Assembly: GCA_023375675.1 (NCBI GenBank)
Contig: JALQBC010000005.1
Location: forward strand, 868,001-932,000
Length of the DNA: 64,000 bases
Source: Cytospora piceicola
Lineage: Eukaryota > Ascomycota > Sordariomycetes > Diaporthales > Cytosporaceae
Direction of reading: 5' to 3'
In this document: piece by piece, positions 1-12,847 of the stretch
How positions within the stretch are numbered: position 1 is the stretch's first letter
Layout of the letters: every line of letters begins with the position of its first letter
Notes under the pieces: model-generated
Databases searched by the model: none
Seen by the model: the letters and a program-made list of their open reading frames with translations, nothing else
Told to the model about the DNA's origin: nothing
Program-made: the position numbers and the translations under genes

Positions 1-2418
1 CAGACGACTCAGTAGCAGGGCAGGCGTGTAGTTACCCCCCACCAAGTGCAGCCCGGGGGGAACGAGCCGCGAGGGACAGTACGAATGCGTATTCATCGTG
101 TACTGTGTACTGTTTTGAATGGGTGCAAGCGGCAGAAGACGGCTTGTGCTTTGATGGTTTTGGCTGTTCGTCCGCTACAACACCAGCTGCAGACGGTGTT
201 GGTGTGGCTTGTGTGTCTCGTCTGTGTAACCTGTTTCCTCAGTACATTTTGATATCCTTTTTCGCAGGTTACGCACCATCTCCCTTGCTGCTGAAAATCG
301 GCTTGAGCTGTCGTGAGAGTCCTCCAGATGCCCCGCTGTGAGGCCCAACTCTACAGCATAGTACATACCTAGGTGGTATGGCCGCCATCCTGGCCTACCT
401 ACCTAGGGTATATGAAAGAGTCAGCCTGACAAATTTACGTCCCATATGAAACAGCGGGCCAAGAAAGGAGAGAGGGGGATATACTCCATACTCCGTCCTG
501 ACGACATGTTTGTTCGTCATGTAACCACCGGCGGCTTCAATTTGAGCTCTCGATAGCTCTTCCAACTGTAGAGTGAATTCCGAGGTTTACGAGGGCAAAT
601 GGTCAAAATAGCCTGATAGCTCAAACTACCTAGGTACCTACTAGGTCATCAGTGTCTCGTAAGTACTGGGAGATTTCGTCACTAGGGTTTCAAAGTAGAG
701 GAAAGCGCCGAGTTCATCGTCCAGGTAGCAGTCCGTGGGTAAACTCGTGGAGACGACCGCTCTACCATTAGGGGGGGGGGGGAAGAGCACTGGGGAAAGG
801 AGCGCAACGAGATGGAGCTCCGCTCGCCATCAAGAGGACCCCTGCAAGCTTCTTGATCTGTCAATTCTCATCATCTCCACACATCTATACCACAATACGT
901 ACAACATATAGCACCTGAAGCTTAAGGTGATTGCGCCGTCGAGCGCAGTCTGTCTCCTTTCCGAAGTTAGCTTGAACTAATCGGGTAATCGTTGGTTTCC
1001 AACCAATGACAGTGCACTGTAGCGTATATCCAGGCCGAGAAATACAGCAGAGATGATGATCTGTTGACACTGACTTTCTTAGTAGCTCGGGTATTCGAGG
1101 TATCATAACGTGGGGTTGGCGTTACCTAACTTTAGCTGGAGGCAGGACTGACATCCCATGGATGGAAGCATGTGAGGGGGGGGTGGTAGCCCGGATGGGA
1201 GCCGAGTCGAACTAATCTGTACTACACTACAAACCTAGCATACTGCACGCCTAAATGGGTAGTTGCAACTTACATACCTTGGTAGGTACGTATACTATGT
1301 ACGTACAATAGAGCACAGTATACTAGGTAAGTGGGAGCTAAATTTGGGGCGAGACTAAGCTTGAAGGGGAATTAATCCAGAAGAAGTTCAACAAATCATC
1401 TTTCCCAATTTAGCAAGCTCTTGAGTCGTCCCCGACCCACTCTGGCAGCTACTCCTTAGCTGGCTTTGTCTAGTGTAGCAGGCACTGGGCTGGGCCGTCT
1501 AGCTACTGTACGGACTGACTACATAGTACATGTGGGCATGTACCTAGGTATCTACTGTACAAATGTACATACCCGAATACAGTGGATCCCTCTCCAGTTC
1601 GCCGTGACCCTAGATGGCCCTCACTCAATTTTGCTTGTATCATCCTACAAGGTTCCTACCGCTTCCACTTCTTAGGTTTGCAAGGGTGGATTACGATATT
1701 GAACATCCCCCAGTCCTCACGCCGTCGACCCTGCCAGCAGGGTCTTAGGCAGTTCTGTCGATATTCCATGCCTTGCCCGACTCGTAAAGCCGGCGCCGTC
1801 ACCTGCCAGTGTCGTTTGGTTTCCAATCTACTACTGCTGGTACGTATGTAGCTAGACCATACCCAAGTAGTCAGGGTAGTCTTCTCTGGAGGTCGAGTAG
1901 GCTAGATATCTCGACGAAGACTCTCCTCTCCCAGCATGGCACCTAGGCCCATCTAGTGTACCTGCCTTTTACACATAAACAGGAATGCCAGACCTCGCAA
2001 TTTCTTCCATCTCCACGCATTCGATACCGTCTCCTCTTTTCTCACATTCTCCCTCGAGTTTTCTGTACACACAACAGTCTACTTGTATTTTGGCATAGTC
2101 CTTGGACTGGCCATACTTGAACTCCTGGGACCCCCCCATCTCAGGACCTTGTGTCCCCCCTTCCACCGGTTGTCGATTTAAGAATCAGGTACGACGACCA
2201 CCTCTATGCCTAGCACACCTCAATCTGTGCCAAAATACACTTACTTTGTGCGCTCGACCGCGTTCCACCCCTTCTTCAAAATACATCATTTGGCCCACAG
2301 AGTATAACAGCTAACCCAGTAACCAGTCAGACCATCAAATATCGGCATCACTCGCTGGTGATTCAGTAACTGAGATAATCACCATCTTTGAAGAGAAAAA
2401 AACCCCCCGTCGGTCAAC
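1..2418. other. Intergenic, no gene recognised
   Basis: No open frame here has family resemblance or plausible splicing. The stretch holds several copies of the palindromic word ACCTAGGT (around 368, 628, 1540), a run of 12 G at 771-782, and short A/T- and C-rich tracts. The last few hundred bases probably contain the promoter and leader of the C2H2 gene at 2419. Confidence 0.6.
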
Positions 2419-3764
<1,346 letters not shown>

Positions 3765-5796
3765 AAGCCAGGAGAAGAGCAGGATGGAAACCCGCCAGGG
3801 CCACCATGAGACTGACTATACCTCTTGTGTCATATCTTTGGCGTCTCTTCGTTTCAGCCAGACTCGGCAACGTCGCGGTACCTGTTCGGCGTTGGCCAAC
3901 CACCTTGGCTTGTTGTTTTGTACCAGTACTATTGTAACTGTATTCCGTCTTGTCTCTGTTATGGTTGGGACCATAAATGGAGTTGGTTTTGTTCAGTTTT
4001 TTGTTTTTGATACCAGTTTATTCATTTTCTTTTTTGATAGGGTATTATTGTCTAATGAGATTGTAATGGATGGGGAATGGAGGTGTTTGACTGGTCTGGA
4101 GTAAAAGGAAAAAGGAAAAGGGATTACTGAGATGTTTTGCGAGTTCAGTTTGGATGACTTGGCAGTTGCCTGTTCCTAGGTGGCAGGTTACTCCACGAGT
4201 TAGAGTATGTGATGGAAGTTTGGGCTAAACGAGACCTGCCTGGTGAGAGGTGGGAGATCAGGTGCCAATGAAACATCCTTTCGTCATTGACTTGGATCAA
4301 TTAATCCAACCTGGTTCGATCAACTTAACGAGTGATTGTTAGACGGCTGGGCGCCGATTTGTGGCTGTAGTCAGCAGGGTTCCGGCCGGGCTCAGGTTTG
4401 GGCGACCAAGTCTGCCGTATCGTTGCCTGCGACCAAGTGAAGTGCCCACGCAGACACAGCCATGTTCTTTAGTGGTCCTTCGCTTAGCTAGACCATCCTC
4501 TCTACTGGCTTGTCGTCAGGAGAAAGTCGAGACGAGCATACTTCGAACCGCTTTGAAACAGGCTTAGGGCACGGGGCGTAGAAATCTGTGTCATGGAGAA
4601 TGAGGCCGAGAGTGTCTAATCGTCCTTGAAGAATCTTGGCAAGCCCTCGTAATGTGCAGGCTTCATGACCAAATCCAATCATTCGGACCTTCAACACGGC
4701 CTGCTGGATGTGGAAGCGCCAAGTATGGAACAAGAAACCGCCGATCTAGCTTCTGCTCGGGTTTCGTAGGACGGTCCGACCAGGACAGATGACAGTGATG
4801 CGGCGGCCAGTAGTGGTAAAATCCGCACAGACAGGCGCCGAACGGCTCTTGGAGCCGCGGGTTCTCTGCCCTAGGTCGTGCCGCTATTCAGCCTCACTTC
4901 TGCTTTATACCCTGATCCTAGTGGTCGTATTTATGGTTCCCACCGAGTATCATATTGAGTGCCCTTCTGATCCTCCGTGGACATTGGGCATGGTTGTCAA
5001 CACCGCGGGGCAGTCGGGGGGCCCCGATGGCGTGGCCCGTAGAAGATTCGTATTGAACGAGGGACTGCTGGCAACTTGAAGGATTAGGTAAGATTCAACG
5101 GTGTGCTTTTTATCCTTAGTGAGGCTGGTAGTCCCGACGAGTCTGAGAGACATATCAAAGCAAGACCTGTTGAGGCAGGCGCCTCTACACCGACTGATCG
5201 TGGATTAGAACACCTGAACTTTAGTCTCTAGGCGACCAAGTGCTCAGACCAGGACTTCTGGGCATTTAATGAGAACTCCTCGCCCGTGCCTCCCTAGACA
5301 AGTGCACTATGAGATGACTGGGAGGAATAAACTTTCCGCAAGGACAGATGAAAGATTTTTTTTTTTGGCTAAACTGAGCGCGTGAGCACCGATCATGGGC
5401 CAAACAACAGACACTCGTGTGAGCTGGTCTTCAGCATCATCATTGTCTAGTATTCTGACGGATGACCTTAGGGGCACAAGTGCGAGGACACACGAAACTT
5501 TATGTGCCCTAGTATGGCTACTTGGCTCGAAAATGCTGGGACGGTTTGATGCAAAGACGCTTGAGCCATAGTCTCAACCCGATCTAGATTTTACACTGGA
5601 CGCCTTTTTGACAGGAAATCAGCTGGGGAAGAGAGAGTTGGAAGGCCATGAAGGACTCCCGAGCGCTTTCAAAACTGCAGCTCGCCCACCTGCCATCCTC
5701 TGCCCTGACATTGACTTGTGCCCGTCCTTTTCCCTTCTCGCTGAACATAAACTCCCAGCCTCTTGACGAAACCAGTCTTCATCCATAATAAGAAAG
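3765..5796. other. Intergenic
   Basis: The first part, to about 4100, is T-rich and fits the 3' UTR of the C2H2 gene. The remainder shows only short, unsupported open frames. 5350-5360 has a run of T. The promoter and 5' leader of the 194-aa gene should lie in the last few hundred bases. Confidence 0.5.
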
Positions 5797-6381
5797 ATGG
5801 CTCCAGTTGATTTCCCGCGAGATATGCCGCAGGATACCGGTACGGGCTTCCACAAGGCCGGCGAAGGCGTCGCCGGGCCTGCCCAGACGGACAACAATGT
5901 CGGCGGACAACCTCAAAATCAGGCCTCCAACACAATACCCTACGGGAACTCCAACAGAGAAGCAGGAGATTCCCAGTCAGGTCTCCTACCTCATATGCCG
6001 TCGAGATATGATGCCCCGTATGCTCATCCGGGTCGGAGCCAGATGAGTATACCAAACTCCTCCGGCCAGCAGAACTTCCCGAGACCAGTGTTTGGGCCTC
6101 CTCTTCCACCGGCCGCAGTACCAGGTGCAGCCAGATCCATGGAAGCGAGCCAGAGCTACCCAGGTCCACAACCATACAGAGCCCCAGAGAATCTGAGCTC
6201 CTCGAACACAAGCAGAACCAGCTCTGACAGACCTGGTGTGACCTCGTCAACCCGGCCCGAGCATCTGGAAGAGGGACAACGGCCCAAGAATAATGGAAAA
6301 GATGGCAAGCCGAAGCCGTGGGAAGGAATGGAGGGCCTTGCGGCTTTGGACGACCTTGCGGGTTTTGGTGACTTTGAATGA
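5797..6381 (+). CDS. Disordered 194-aa protein, unknown function
   Basis: A single open frame of 194 aa that I do not assign to a known family. It is rich in Gly, Pro, Ser, Asn and Gln and has no predicted membrane segment or signal peptide. The C-terminus changes character: a basic patch (KNNGKDGKPKPW) is followed by an acidic and hydrophobic tail, EGMEGLAALDDLAGFGDFE. That could be a short helical binding motif; this is inference. The start ATG sits in a reasonable context (agATGGc). A 193-aa frame on the opposite strand covers the same bases but has a shadow-like composition rich in Cys, Trp and Arg, so the plus frame is preferred. It is followed by the YME1 gene in the same direction. Confidence 0.6.
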   Translation: MAPVDFPRDMPQDTGTGFHKAGEGVAGPAQTDNNVGGQPQNQASNTIPYGNSNREAGDSQSGLLPHMPSRYDAPYAHPGRSQMSIPNSSGQQNFPRPVFGPPLPPAAVPGAARSMEASQSYPGPQPYRAPENLSSSNTSRTSSDRPGVTSSTRPEHLEEGQRPKNNGKDGKPKPWEGMEGLAALDDLAGFGDFE

Positions 6382-7007
6382 GGCTCTCAAGAACGTCTAA
6401 ACGGCAAGATCCACTCGGAGCCGAGGCCGGAGCCGGAGCCGGAAGATAATATCGCCGCTGCTTTCTGGCGTTGGAACATTGGATGATCTCTGTACCTTCC
6501 CGGGTCGCTGAGCGTGATGTGGCTTTTTGATTTTGTTGGGGGTCAAACAGTTTTTGATTAGCAAGTTTACGCCACGAGGCAATCGCGAACTAACAGAAAA
6601 TTGAACTTCTTTCATTGTGCCTTCCTTCCCATTCAGTGACATATTCCACCTTCAGCAGGCAGTCGCACGTTACCACCAGCAACAGGGGCGCCCGGAAGCC
6701 AGAACCCGGACCCCGGAACTATTACGGGGCTCTACTAATCCGCAATCAGTTACCGTCGGCCAACCTTACGCTGACCTCATCAATCTCTCCGATTCAGCCT
6801 GCCGCACGGCGTTTGCGATTCGAAGCCTCTCGAAACCACATCAACGACGACACGCCACACAGGCGCGCGCCGCTATCTTCACTTGCGCCCAGTCATACTT
6901 TCTTGTTTTCTTATTCAAAACGCTATACTCGTCTACATCTATTCAATTCTTGACAGTGAAAAGCACGCCCATTACCTTTTGCGCATTCTGCGCTATTCAA
7001 GGGCGCC
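6382..7007. other. Spacer and YME1 leader
   Basis: Short spacer between two plus-strand genes. It should hold the terminator of the 194-aa gene and the promoter and leader of the protease. A 150-aa open frame from 6617 crosses it but has no family resemblance and is best read as chance. Confidence 0.5.
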
Positions 7008-9694
7008 ATGGCCTTTCAACATGCTTTGCTGCCCGTAAGTTGCGCCACTGCACCTGGAACGCTCGGTGACTGGTACCCGCTTGGGAAGTATTGAGAACGA
7101 TTGTAGACTAATATATACTGCGACTTACCAGGAACTCGCGGCGGTGACAGCTGAGACTTGGCCTTCGGTCGCGAACAGGTTGCCAACTTCTTGGAGAGCC
7201 TCAACAACACTAACCCGCCCAGCCTCATCTCTGTATCCCACGCCGCACTCTGACCGGGCCTCAAACCTCCCATACTTCCTTCGCAACGAGCTGCCTAGCC
7301 GGGACACCTGTCTCCCGAGCCACCAGCCGACGTACGACATCCGATCAACCATTGCCACAATGCCATCGTTCGCGCTGGCTGCGGCAGCTAACCCGCTTGT
7401 TCAACAATCCACCTTCCGTCTCGCGACACAGCAAACCTCAAGCGCCATGCCTCGATTGTTCTCGACAATAGCCACAGGTGGATTACAACGCGGAGCGGCG
7501 AGATTCTACACCACGTCTGGTTTCCACGCCTCCGCCATTTCTCGGCCTGTCTCCTCTGCCCAACCGTCATTCTCTCTTGGTCGCGCTATTGGTCTTCTGC
7601 AATACCGATTCTTCAGCAATGGGGGGATCTCTCGCAACATGCTGGCCAATCTCGAGGCTGCCGCCAACCGGAACCCGACTAGTCCCACGGCACAGAACGC
7701 TTTTTACCAGGTGTTACTTAAAGCGAACATGCCGGCTATCATTGTCGAGCGTTACCAGTCCGGGAGATACGCCAGGAACCAGGCTGTCGAGGAGGCCTAT
7801 GCCAAGGCTTTGTCTCTGCTTACCGCTAATAAGACTGTCGATATGGGGACACACGGTGGCCATTCCAGTGGGCTGAGCCAAGGCCAGCTCCAGGCCATCA
7901 GCCAGGCCGTAGCTGCCAACGCCCAAGGAGGAAACATCGCCATCTCTTCCAAGGGCTCTGGCGCCAAGGACGGTCCTATTCATGTCGTCGTCGATGAGTC
8001 TATTGGTACCTCTGTCTTCAAATGGATCCGCTTCTTCATGGTGTTTGGCTTCGTCTGCTACCTCAGCTTGATAGTTGTCAGCATGGTGGTCGAGTCTTTC
8101 AACACTCTCAAGCGAACTGGTACTGCTAGGGCTGATGCGGAGGTCAAGGCCGAAGCGCAGAAGGCTCGTTTCAACGACGTTCATGGATGTGATGAAGCCA
8201 AAGAGGAGCTTCAGGAAATCGTTGAGTTCCTGAAGAACCCTGACAAGTTCTCCACTTTGGGTGGCAAGCTGCCAAAGGGTGTTCTCCTTGTTGGTCCTCC
8301 TGGTACTGGTAAAACCCTGCTCGCACGCGCAGTCGCTGGTGAAGCCGGAGTTCCTTTCTTCTATATGTCCGGAAGTGAGTTCGACGAAATATACGTTGGT
8401 GTCGGTGCCAAGCGGGTCCGGGATCTCTTCGCTGCCGCAAGAGGCAAATCCCCGGCAATCATCTTCATTGATGAACTGGATGCCATAGGCGGAAAGCGTA
8501 ACACCAGGGATGCCACTTATGTGAAGCAGACACTGAATCAGCTCTTGACCGAGCTGGATGGATTCGACCAGAGCAGCCAAGTCATCATCCTCGCCGCGAC
8601 CAACTTCCCGAAGCTCCTTGACAAAGCTCTGACTCGTCCTGGTCGATTCGATCGTCACGTTTCGGTGGACCTGCCTGATGTCCGCGGACGGTTGGCTATT
8701 CTCAAGCATCATGCCCTGAAGGTCAAGATGTCCGAGGGCATCAACCTGCAAGAGCTAGCCCAGGGAACATCTGGATTGTCCGGTGCCGAGCTCGAAAACA
8801 TTGTCAACTCCGCCGCGATCAATGCCAGCAAGAACAAGTCTTTGTTCGTTACAATGAGGGACCTGATCTGGGCCAAGGATAAGGTTATCATGGGAGCTGA
8901 GAAGAGGACCATGGTCATCAGCGAGAAGGAGAAGCTTATGACGGCCTATCACGAAGCTGGCCATGCTCTGGCAGCCCTGTATACCACAGCCCAGCCCATG
9001 CCTCTGTACAAAGTCACGATCCTTCCCCGGGGAATGTCTCTTGGTCACACCGCCTTCCTTCCGGAGATGGACAAGTACTCTTGGAGTTCGTCGGATTATG
9101 CCGCCAGAATTGACTGCTCCATGGGCGGCAAGGTGGCTGAGGAGATCGTCTACGGCAACGACATGGTTACCTCAGGTGTCAGCGCAGTAAGTTGCCGGCC
9201 TATCAAACCCAGCCTTGTCTCAGGTTTACTAATCCCCATTCTAGGACCTCAACAACGCCACGGACCTAGCCTTCCAGATGGTCGCATCCTTTGGCATGGG
9301 TGGTCGGGACTTGGCTCCCATGGACTTCGGCTCCAGATACAGCCAACTCAGCTCGGCCACCAAGGAACTGGTCGAGAAGGAAGTACAAAAAATGCTGACC
9401 GTGTCCTATGATCGTACAAGGGAGCTCCTCAGACTGAAACGCAAGGAGCTTGATCTCCTGGCACAAGCGCTCGTCGACTACGAGACCCTGGACAAGGAGG
9501 AGGTACTGAAGGTCATCAAGGGCGAGAGACTCACCGATCGCATAAAAATGCCCAGGAGCGGCCAGATGACCATTCCAAGGCCTCCAAATCCGCTCGAGAG
9601 CCTCCCGCCGATCGCCGGCGGACAGCAGGGTGAGGATGCGGGCGGCTCCGATGGACCCCCGCCTCCACCACCTGCCCCTCCCGCCTCAGTTTAG
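7008..9694 (+). CDS. YME1: Mitochondrial i-AAA protease, YME1/IAP-1 homologue
   Basis: ATP-dependent zinc metalloprotease of the mitochondrial inner membrane, active on the intermembrane-space side and degrading unassembled or damaged inner-membrane proteins. Preferred exons are 7008-7034, 7132-9186 and 9245-9694 (843 aa). Intron 1 has GTAAGT, a CTAAT branch site and CAG; the last intron is 58 nt. An alternative start at 7360 gives 758 aa and begins with a plausible presequence. Visible features are a membrane segment (about residues 307-329), Walker A GPPGTGKT (about 397), Walker B FIDELDA, the arginine-finger region TRPGRFDRH, and the M41 zinc site HEAGH (about 616-620). The C-terminus ends in a proline run. 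All catalytic elements are present. Residues encoded near 7179-7250 may be locally out of frame; see findings. Confidence 0.95.
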
Positions 9695-10445
9695 AATTCT
9701 TGGTGGGATTGAGTGTATTGTATCGAAAAGGCAAGGATAGGAAGGATGGTCAGGAAGAAGGCACATCAGGGATGGATTCGGCAAAAGCGAATTGAGTGCA
9801 GCGAGTGTAAGTTTGTCAACGTATGAAGGGACCAGTCAGCGTTTAGAATCAGTTGGGGAAGAAATTGCTTCATGGTATCTTTCAAAAACGCATCCATGTG
9901 AAAGCAGCATTTCATTCGTTGGCACCAGTTACAATATCAACAAATTCAAGACACTCCACATCATCTTCACGGCCTTCTCTGACCGAACGTGGCAACGCGA
10001 CTCCAGTCCATGCATGCTATCTCCCGACATGATATAATGCACTGACGTGCGTGAAGGAATTCTTCCCTCTAACGTATCAAAATGCTGACCGCGACATTGT
10101 CCACCAAATACGAGTCTCAACAAACACTCAAATCATTGCATTTACGCTGGTATCATCGCTACCCTATTTAGCTATTCATTACCTGTTACTCCGTGACCCT
10201 GCCATGTGACAATATCATCAGGCATCAAGTGTCCCTCCTCTGCTTTGCCCCTGGAGAATTGACAGGGAAGGAGGGAGGGGGACAGAGAATGCGTAAAATA
10301 GCACGCCCTTTTTCATCAAACACATTACTTTTCGTGGTGTTTTGTGTGTTTTCTTCCTCTTTTGTCGTTGTCTCTCCTTTTGCTTTCATGATAAACACAC
10401 ATGCGCACGTACAACCCAGGGGACTCACTCACGCATCCCACCCTC
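9695..10445. other. Convergent spacer
   Basis: Spacer between the ends of the YME1 gene (plus) and the membrane-protein gene (minus). It holds both 3' UTRs. No supported coding frame; T-rich between about 10310 and 10390. Confidence 0.5.
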
Positions 10446-12847
10446 TCAGTGATCCGGATAATGGTATACGGTACCGGCACCGCGCCGCGGCGGCGAGAGC
10501 GACAGCGACCCCGACGGCGACAGCGCGACACCCACGATGCTCCGGCCCCCCGCAGTGTCCTCCCAGCTCCCCCAACTACCCTGGCTACCCCTCCCCCCCT
10601 CCCCGGGCCCGGGCCCGCCCTGGTGTTGTCCCTGTTGCCGCTGCTGTTGTTGTTGCTGTTGCCCCTGCAGGCTCCGCAGCGAGATGCTCCCCGGGCTGCG
10701 CCTCACGGCCCCCGCGCCCGCCGCGGCGGGGACGGGGTGCGCGGCGGTGGTGCTGGCCACGCCGATCTCTGAGGCGGCGGAGCTCGTCCGCCCCGAGCCC
10801 GGCGGGGGCGGCAGGGCCTTGTTCGGCGGCGGGCCCGGGGACGGCGACGCCGGCGACGCCGTGCTCGGGAGCGGGCTTACCAGGTCCGGGATCTCGAGCG
10901 GCTCGTCGTGGGGCCTCCTGGGCCGGATGGGCGACGACGGCGGCGTCGGGGCGAAAGGGTTGGAGGAGATGGCGGTGGGGTGGGTTTGTTGTTGTTTTTG
11001 CTGTTGTGGTGGCAGTGGTGCTGCCGCCACGACCGTCGTCACCGTGTCGGTGCTGTTCGTCCTGGAGTTGGTGTAGTATCCCTGGTTGTAGTCGCTGCTG
11101 CTGGTGGACGTCGATGTGATTGCGTTGCGCAGCGACGACGGCGCCCCCTTTCGCGGCGGAGACCCGGCGCATTGGTGGTGCAAATTTTCCAAGCTGGACC
11201 TTGGAGGGAAAGTGAAGGCCACTGGCGGAGGGGACTTGAGCCGTGTGTACGGGGGCGAAGAGGGCTCTGGTGATAGCGACGCCGGTGAGTTGATGCGCGA
11301 GGAGACCATCTCGTACGATTTCTCCTGCCGCGGCTCGAGTTTGTCATACGCCAGGCTGCCGGCGGGAGATGATGGATATGAGTCCCCTCCTAGTCCCCCT
11401 TCCCTCCTCTTCTGGGTGTGGCTGCTATAGTGGCTGCTACTACTATGATTACTGTGGTTCGTGTCGAATGGTGACCCGAACACGACGGACTCCGGACGGG
11501 AAAGTGGTCTCAACAGTGAGGGGAGTAGCTTCCTGTCCCGAAGACGCAGAGGTGGGGTCAGCGGCGGTCGGTCGTTAGTATAAGACTGTGTCGGCGAGAT
11601 CAACGGCTGGGGAGAGCTGGCCGGCGGCATGTCGAAGTCTTGCACGATCCTGCTGATGCGGCTTCTCATGTCGCTGGAGTAGTCGTCTTGTTGTTTCTGC
11701 CTTCGGCGGAGAACACATAGAAGGAGAAGCACTGCCCCGATGACAGCCAGCGCGGTGCAGACTGCGATCGCAACTATGGCCTCCGTAGGGAGATGATTCT
11801 TGTATTGTGAGACAGCATCGGTGATTGCGGTCGTTGGTATCGAATACTCTGGAGGGTCAGTGTTTGGACCAGTGGTTGTGGTGGCAGCCCCTATGTTGGT
11901 ACTTCTTCCAGACGAGGAAGTCGAGGACATAGAGACTGAGGGCTTAGAGACTGATGAATAGGCTGAGGAGGTAGAGGACCCCTGGCTGGTCGTAATGGTC
12001 GGCTCCGCCGTGGTGAACAAGGTCGAGGTAGTGGACAGGTTAATGGCAGGACCTTCCGTGGGCTGGCTTTCCTCGCTGACTATAGGCTGAGCACACAGGT
12101 TGCACTGGTATGATGGTGGGGGCGCTCTCGGATCAATGAGGTGTGGGAAGTTGATGCTTCGCCATGAAGTCAGTATACAGTCAGTTAATAACACGGGAAA
12201 AATCAAAACCGTTTGTTGACTGACTTATCGCAACTGTCGACGATATGTTGCACGTTGGCTGGCACTCAGTCAACTACCATAGCTCAAGAGGATAGCAACA
12301 GAGAATTTCAAAGTCCCACTCACGGTCAAAAGGTTTGGGGACCAAGCCGCACCATTTTTGATCCATATAGTATAGCGGATAGAATACGTCGCCTCCTCCA
12401 CCACCTTCCTGTAACGACCGGCAAACAGCGTCATTGATCTCGGTCTGATTGAACCTGCTTTTCAGGAAGGCGTCCAGGCAACTCTTAAAACACAAAGTTG
12501 ACGTCTCTTTCAATGGCTGCGCAGCCCCTGGACCCTCGAAGGGACAAGTGCAATCCTGTCGTCGTTCGAGTCCCATGTCTGGGGACAATCCCATCATCTT
12601 GTCCCTCGTCTCAAGGTTGTTCCGGTGATTGCAATCACTGCTGAAGGCACAGAGCGGCTGGAGGATGTGTAACGAGACAAGAGAGCCTATACATTACGGG
12701 GCGGGCGAAATCAGATGCATATCAGGCTCCTCCTTCACCGCCGATGTCAATGCTGAGAAGCGAGGGGACGGCAGAAGCAAGAAGGCAAGCAAACGAGCGT
12801 GGTGCAGGGTGGCAGATAGAATAGATAATCAGAGCATCTGGCCTCAT
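10446..12847 (-). CDS. Cys-rich single-pass membrane protein, unknown
   Basis: Exons on the minus strand are 12847-12739, 12686-12324, 12264-12225 and 12156-10446. All three introns (52, 59 and 68 nt) are GT-AG with matching phases, giving 740 aa. Exons 1-2 start with a hydrophobic stretch usable as a signal sequence, followed by an ectodomain with about nine cysteines (DCTCPFEG, LCFKSC, VCRSL, KWCGL, DSCDN). A Ser/Thr-rich stalk follows, then one strong membrane helix (AIVAIAVCTALAVIGAVLLL), the stop-transfer RRRQK, and a long Pro/Ser/Gln-rich tail with a Q run. The layout is that of a fungal cell-surface sensor or adhesin, but I recognise no named domain in the ectodomain. The 40-nt exon 3 encodes one ectodomain Cys. 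The N-terminal exon is the least certain part. Confidence 0.7.

Noticed and set aside
4300..4340. GGTTCGATC resembling a tRNA T-arm
   Set aside because: No matching acceptor stem, anticodon arm or D-arm could be folded around it.
5669..6250. 193-aa minus-strand frame opposite the 194-aa protein
   Set aside because: Composition rich in Cys, Trp and Arg with no recognisable feature; the plus frame has the more natural composition and a plausible structured tail.
7714..8751. 345-aa antisense open frame opposite the YME1 AAA domain
   Set aside because: It mirrors the codon pattern of a strongly conserved gene and has no domain of its own. A typical shadow frame.
10193..11119. 308-aa and other plus-strand frames opposite the membrane-protein gene
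   Set aside because: Arg/Cys/Pro-biased translation of GC-rich low-complexity DNA; the minus-strand gene explains the region.
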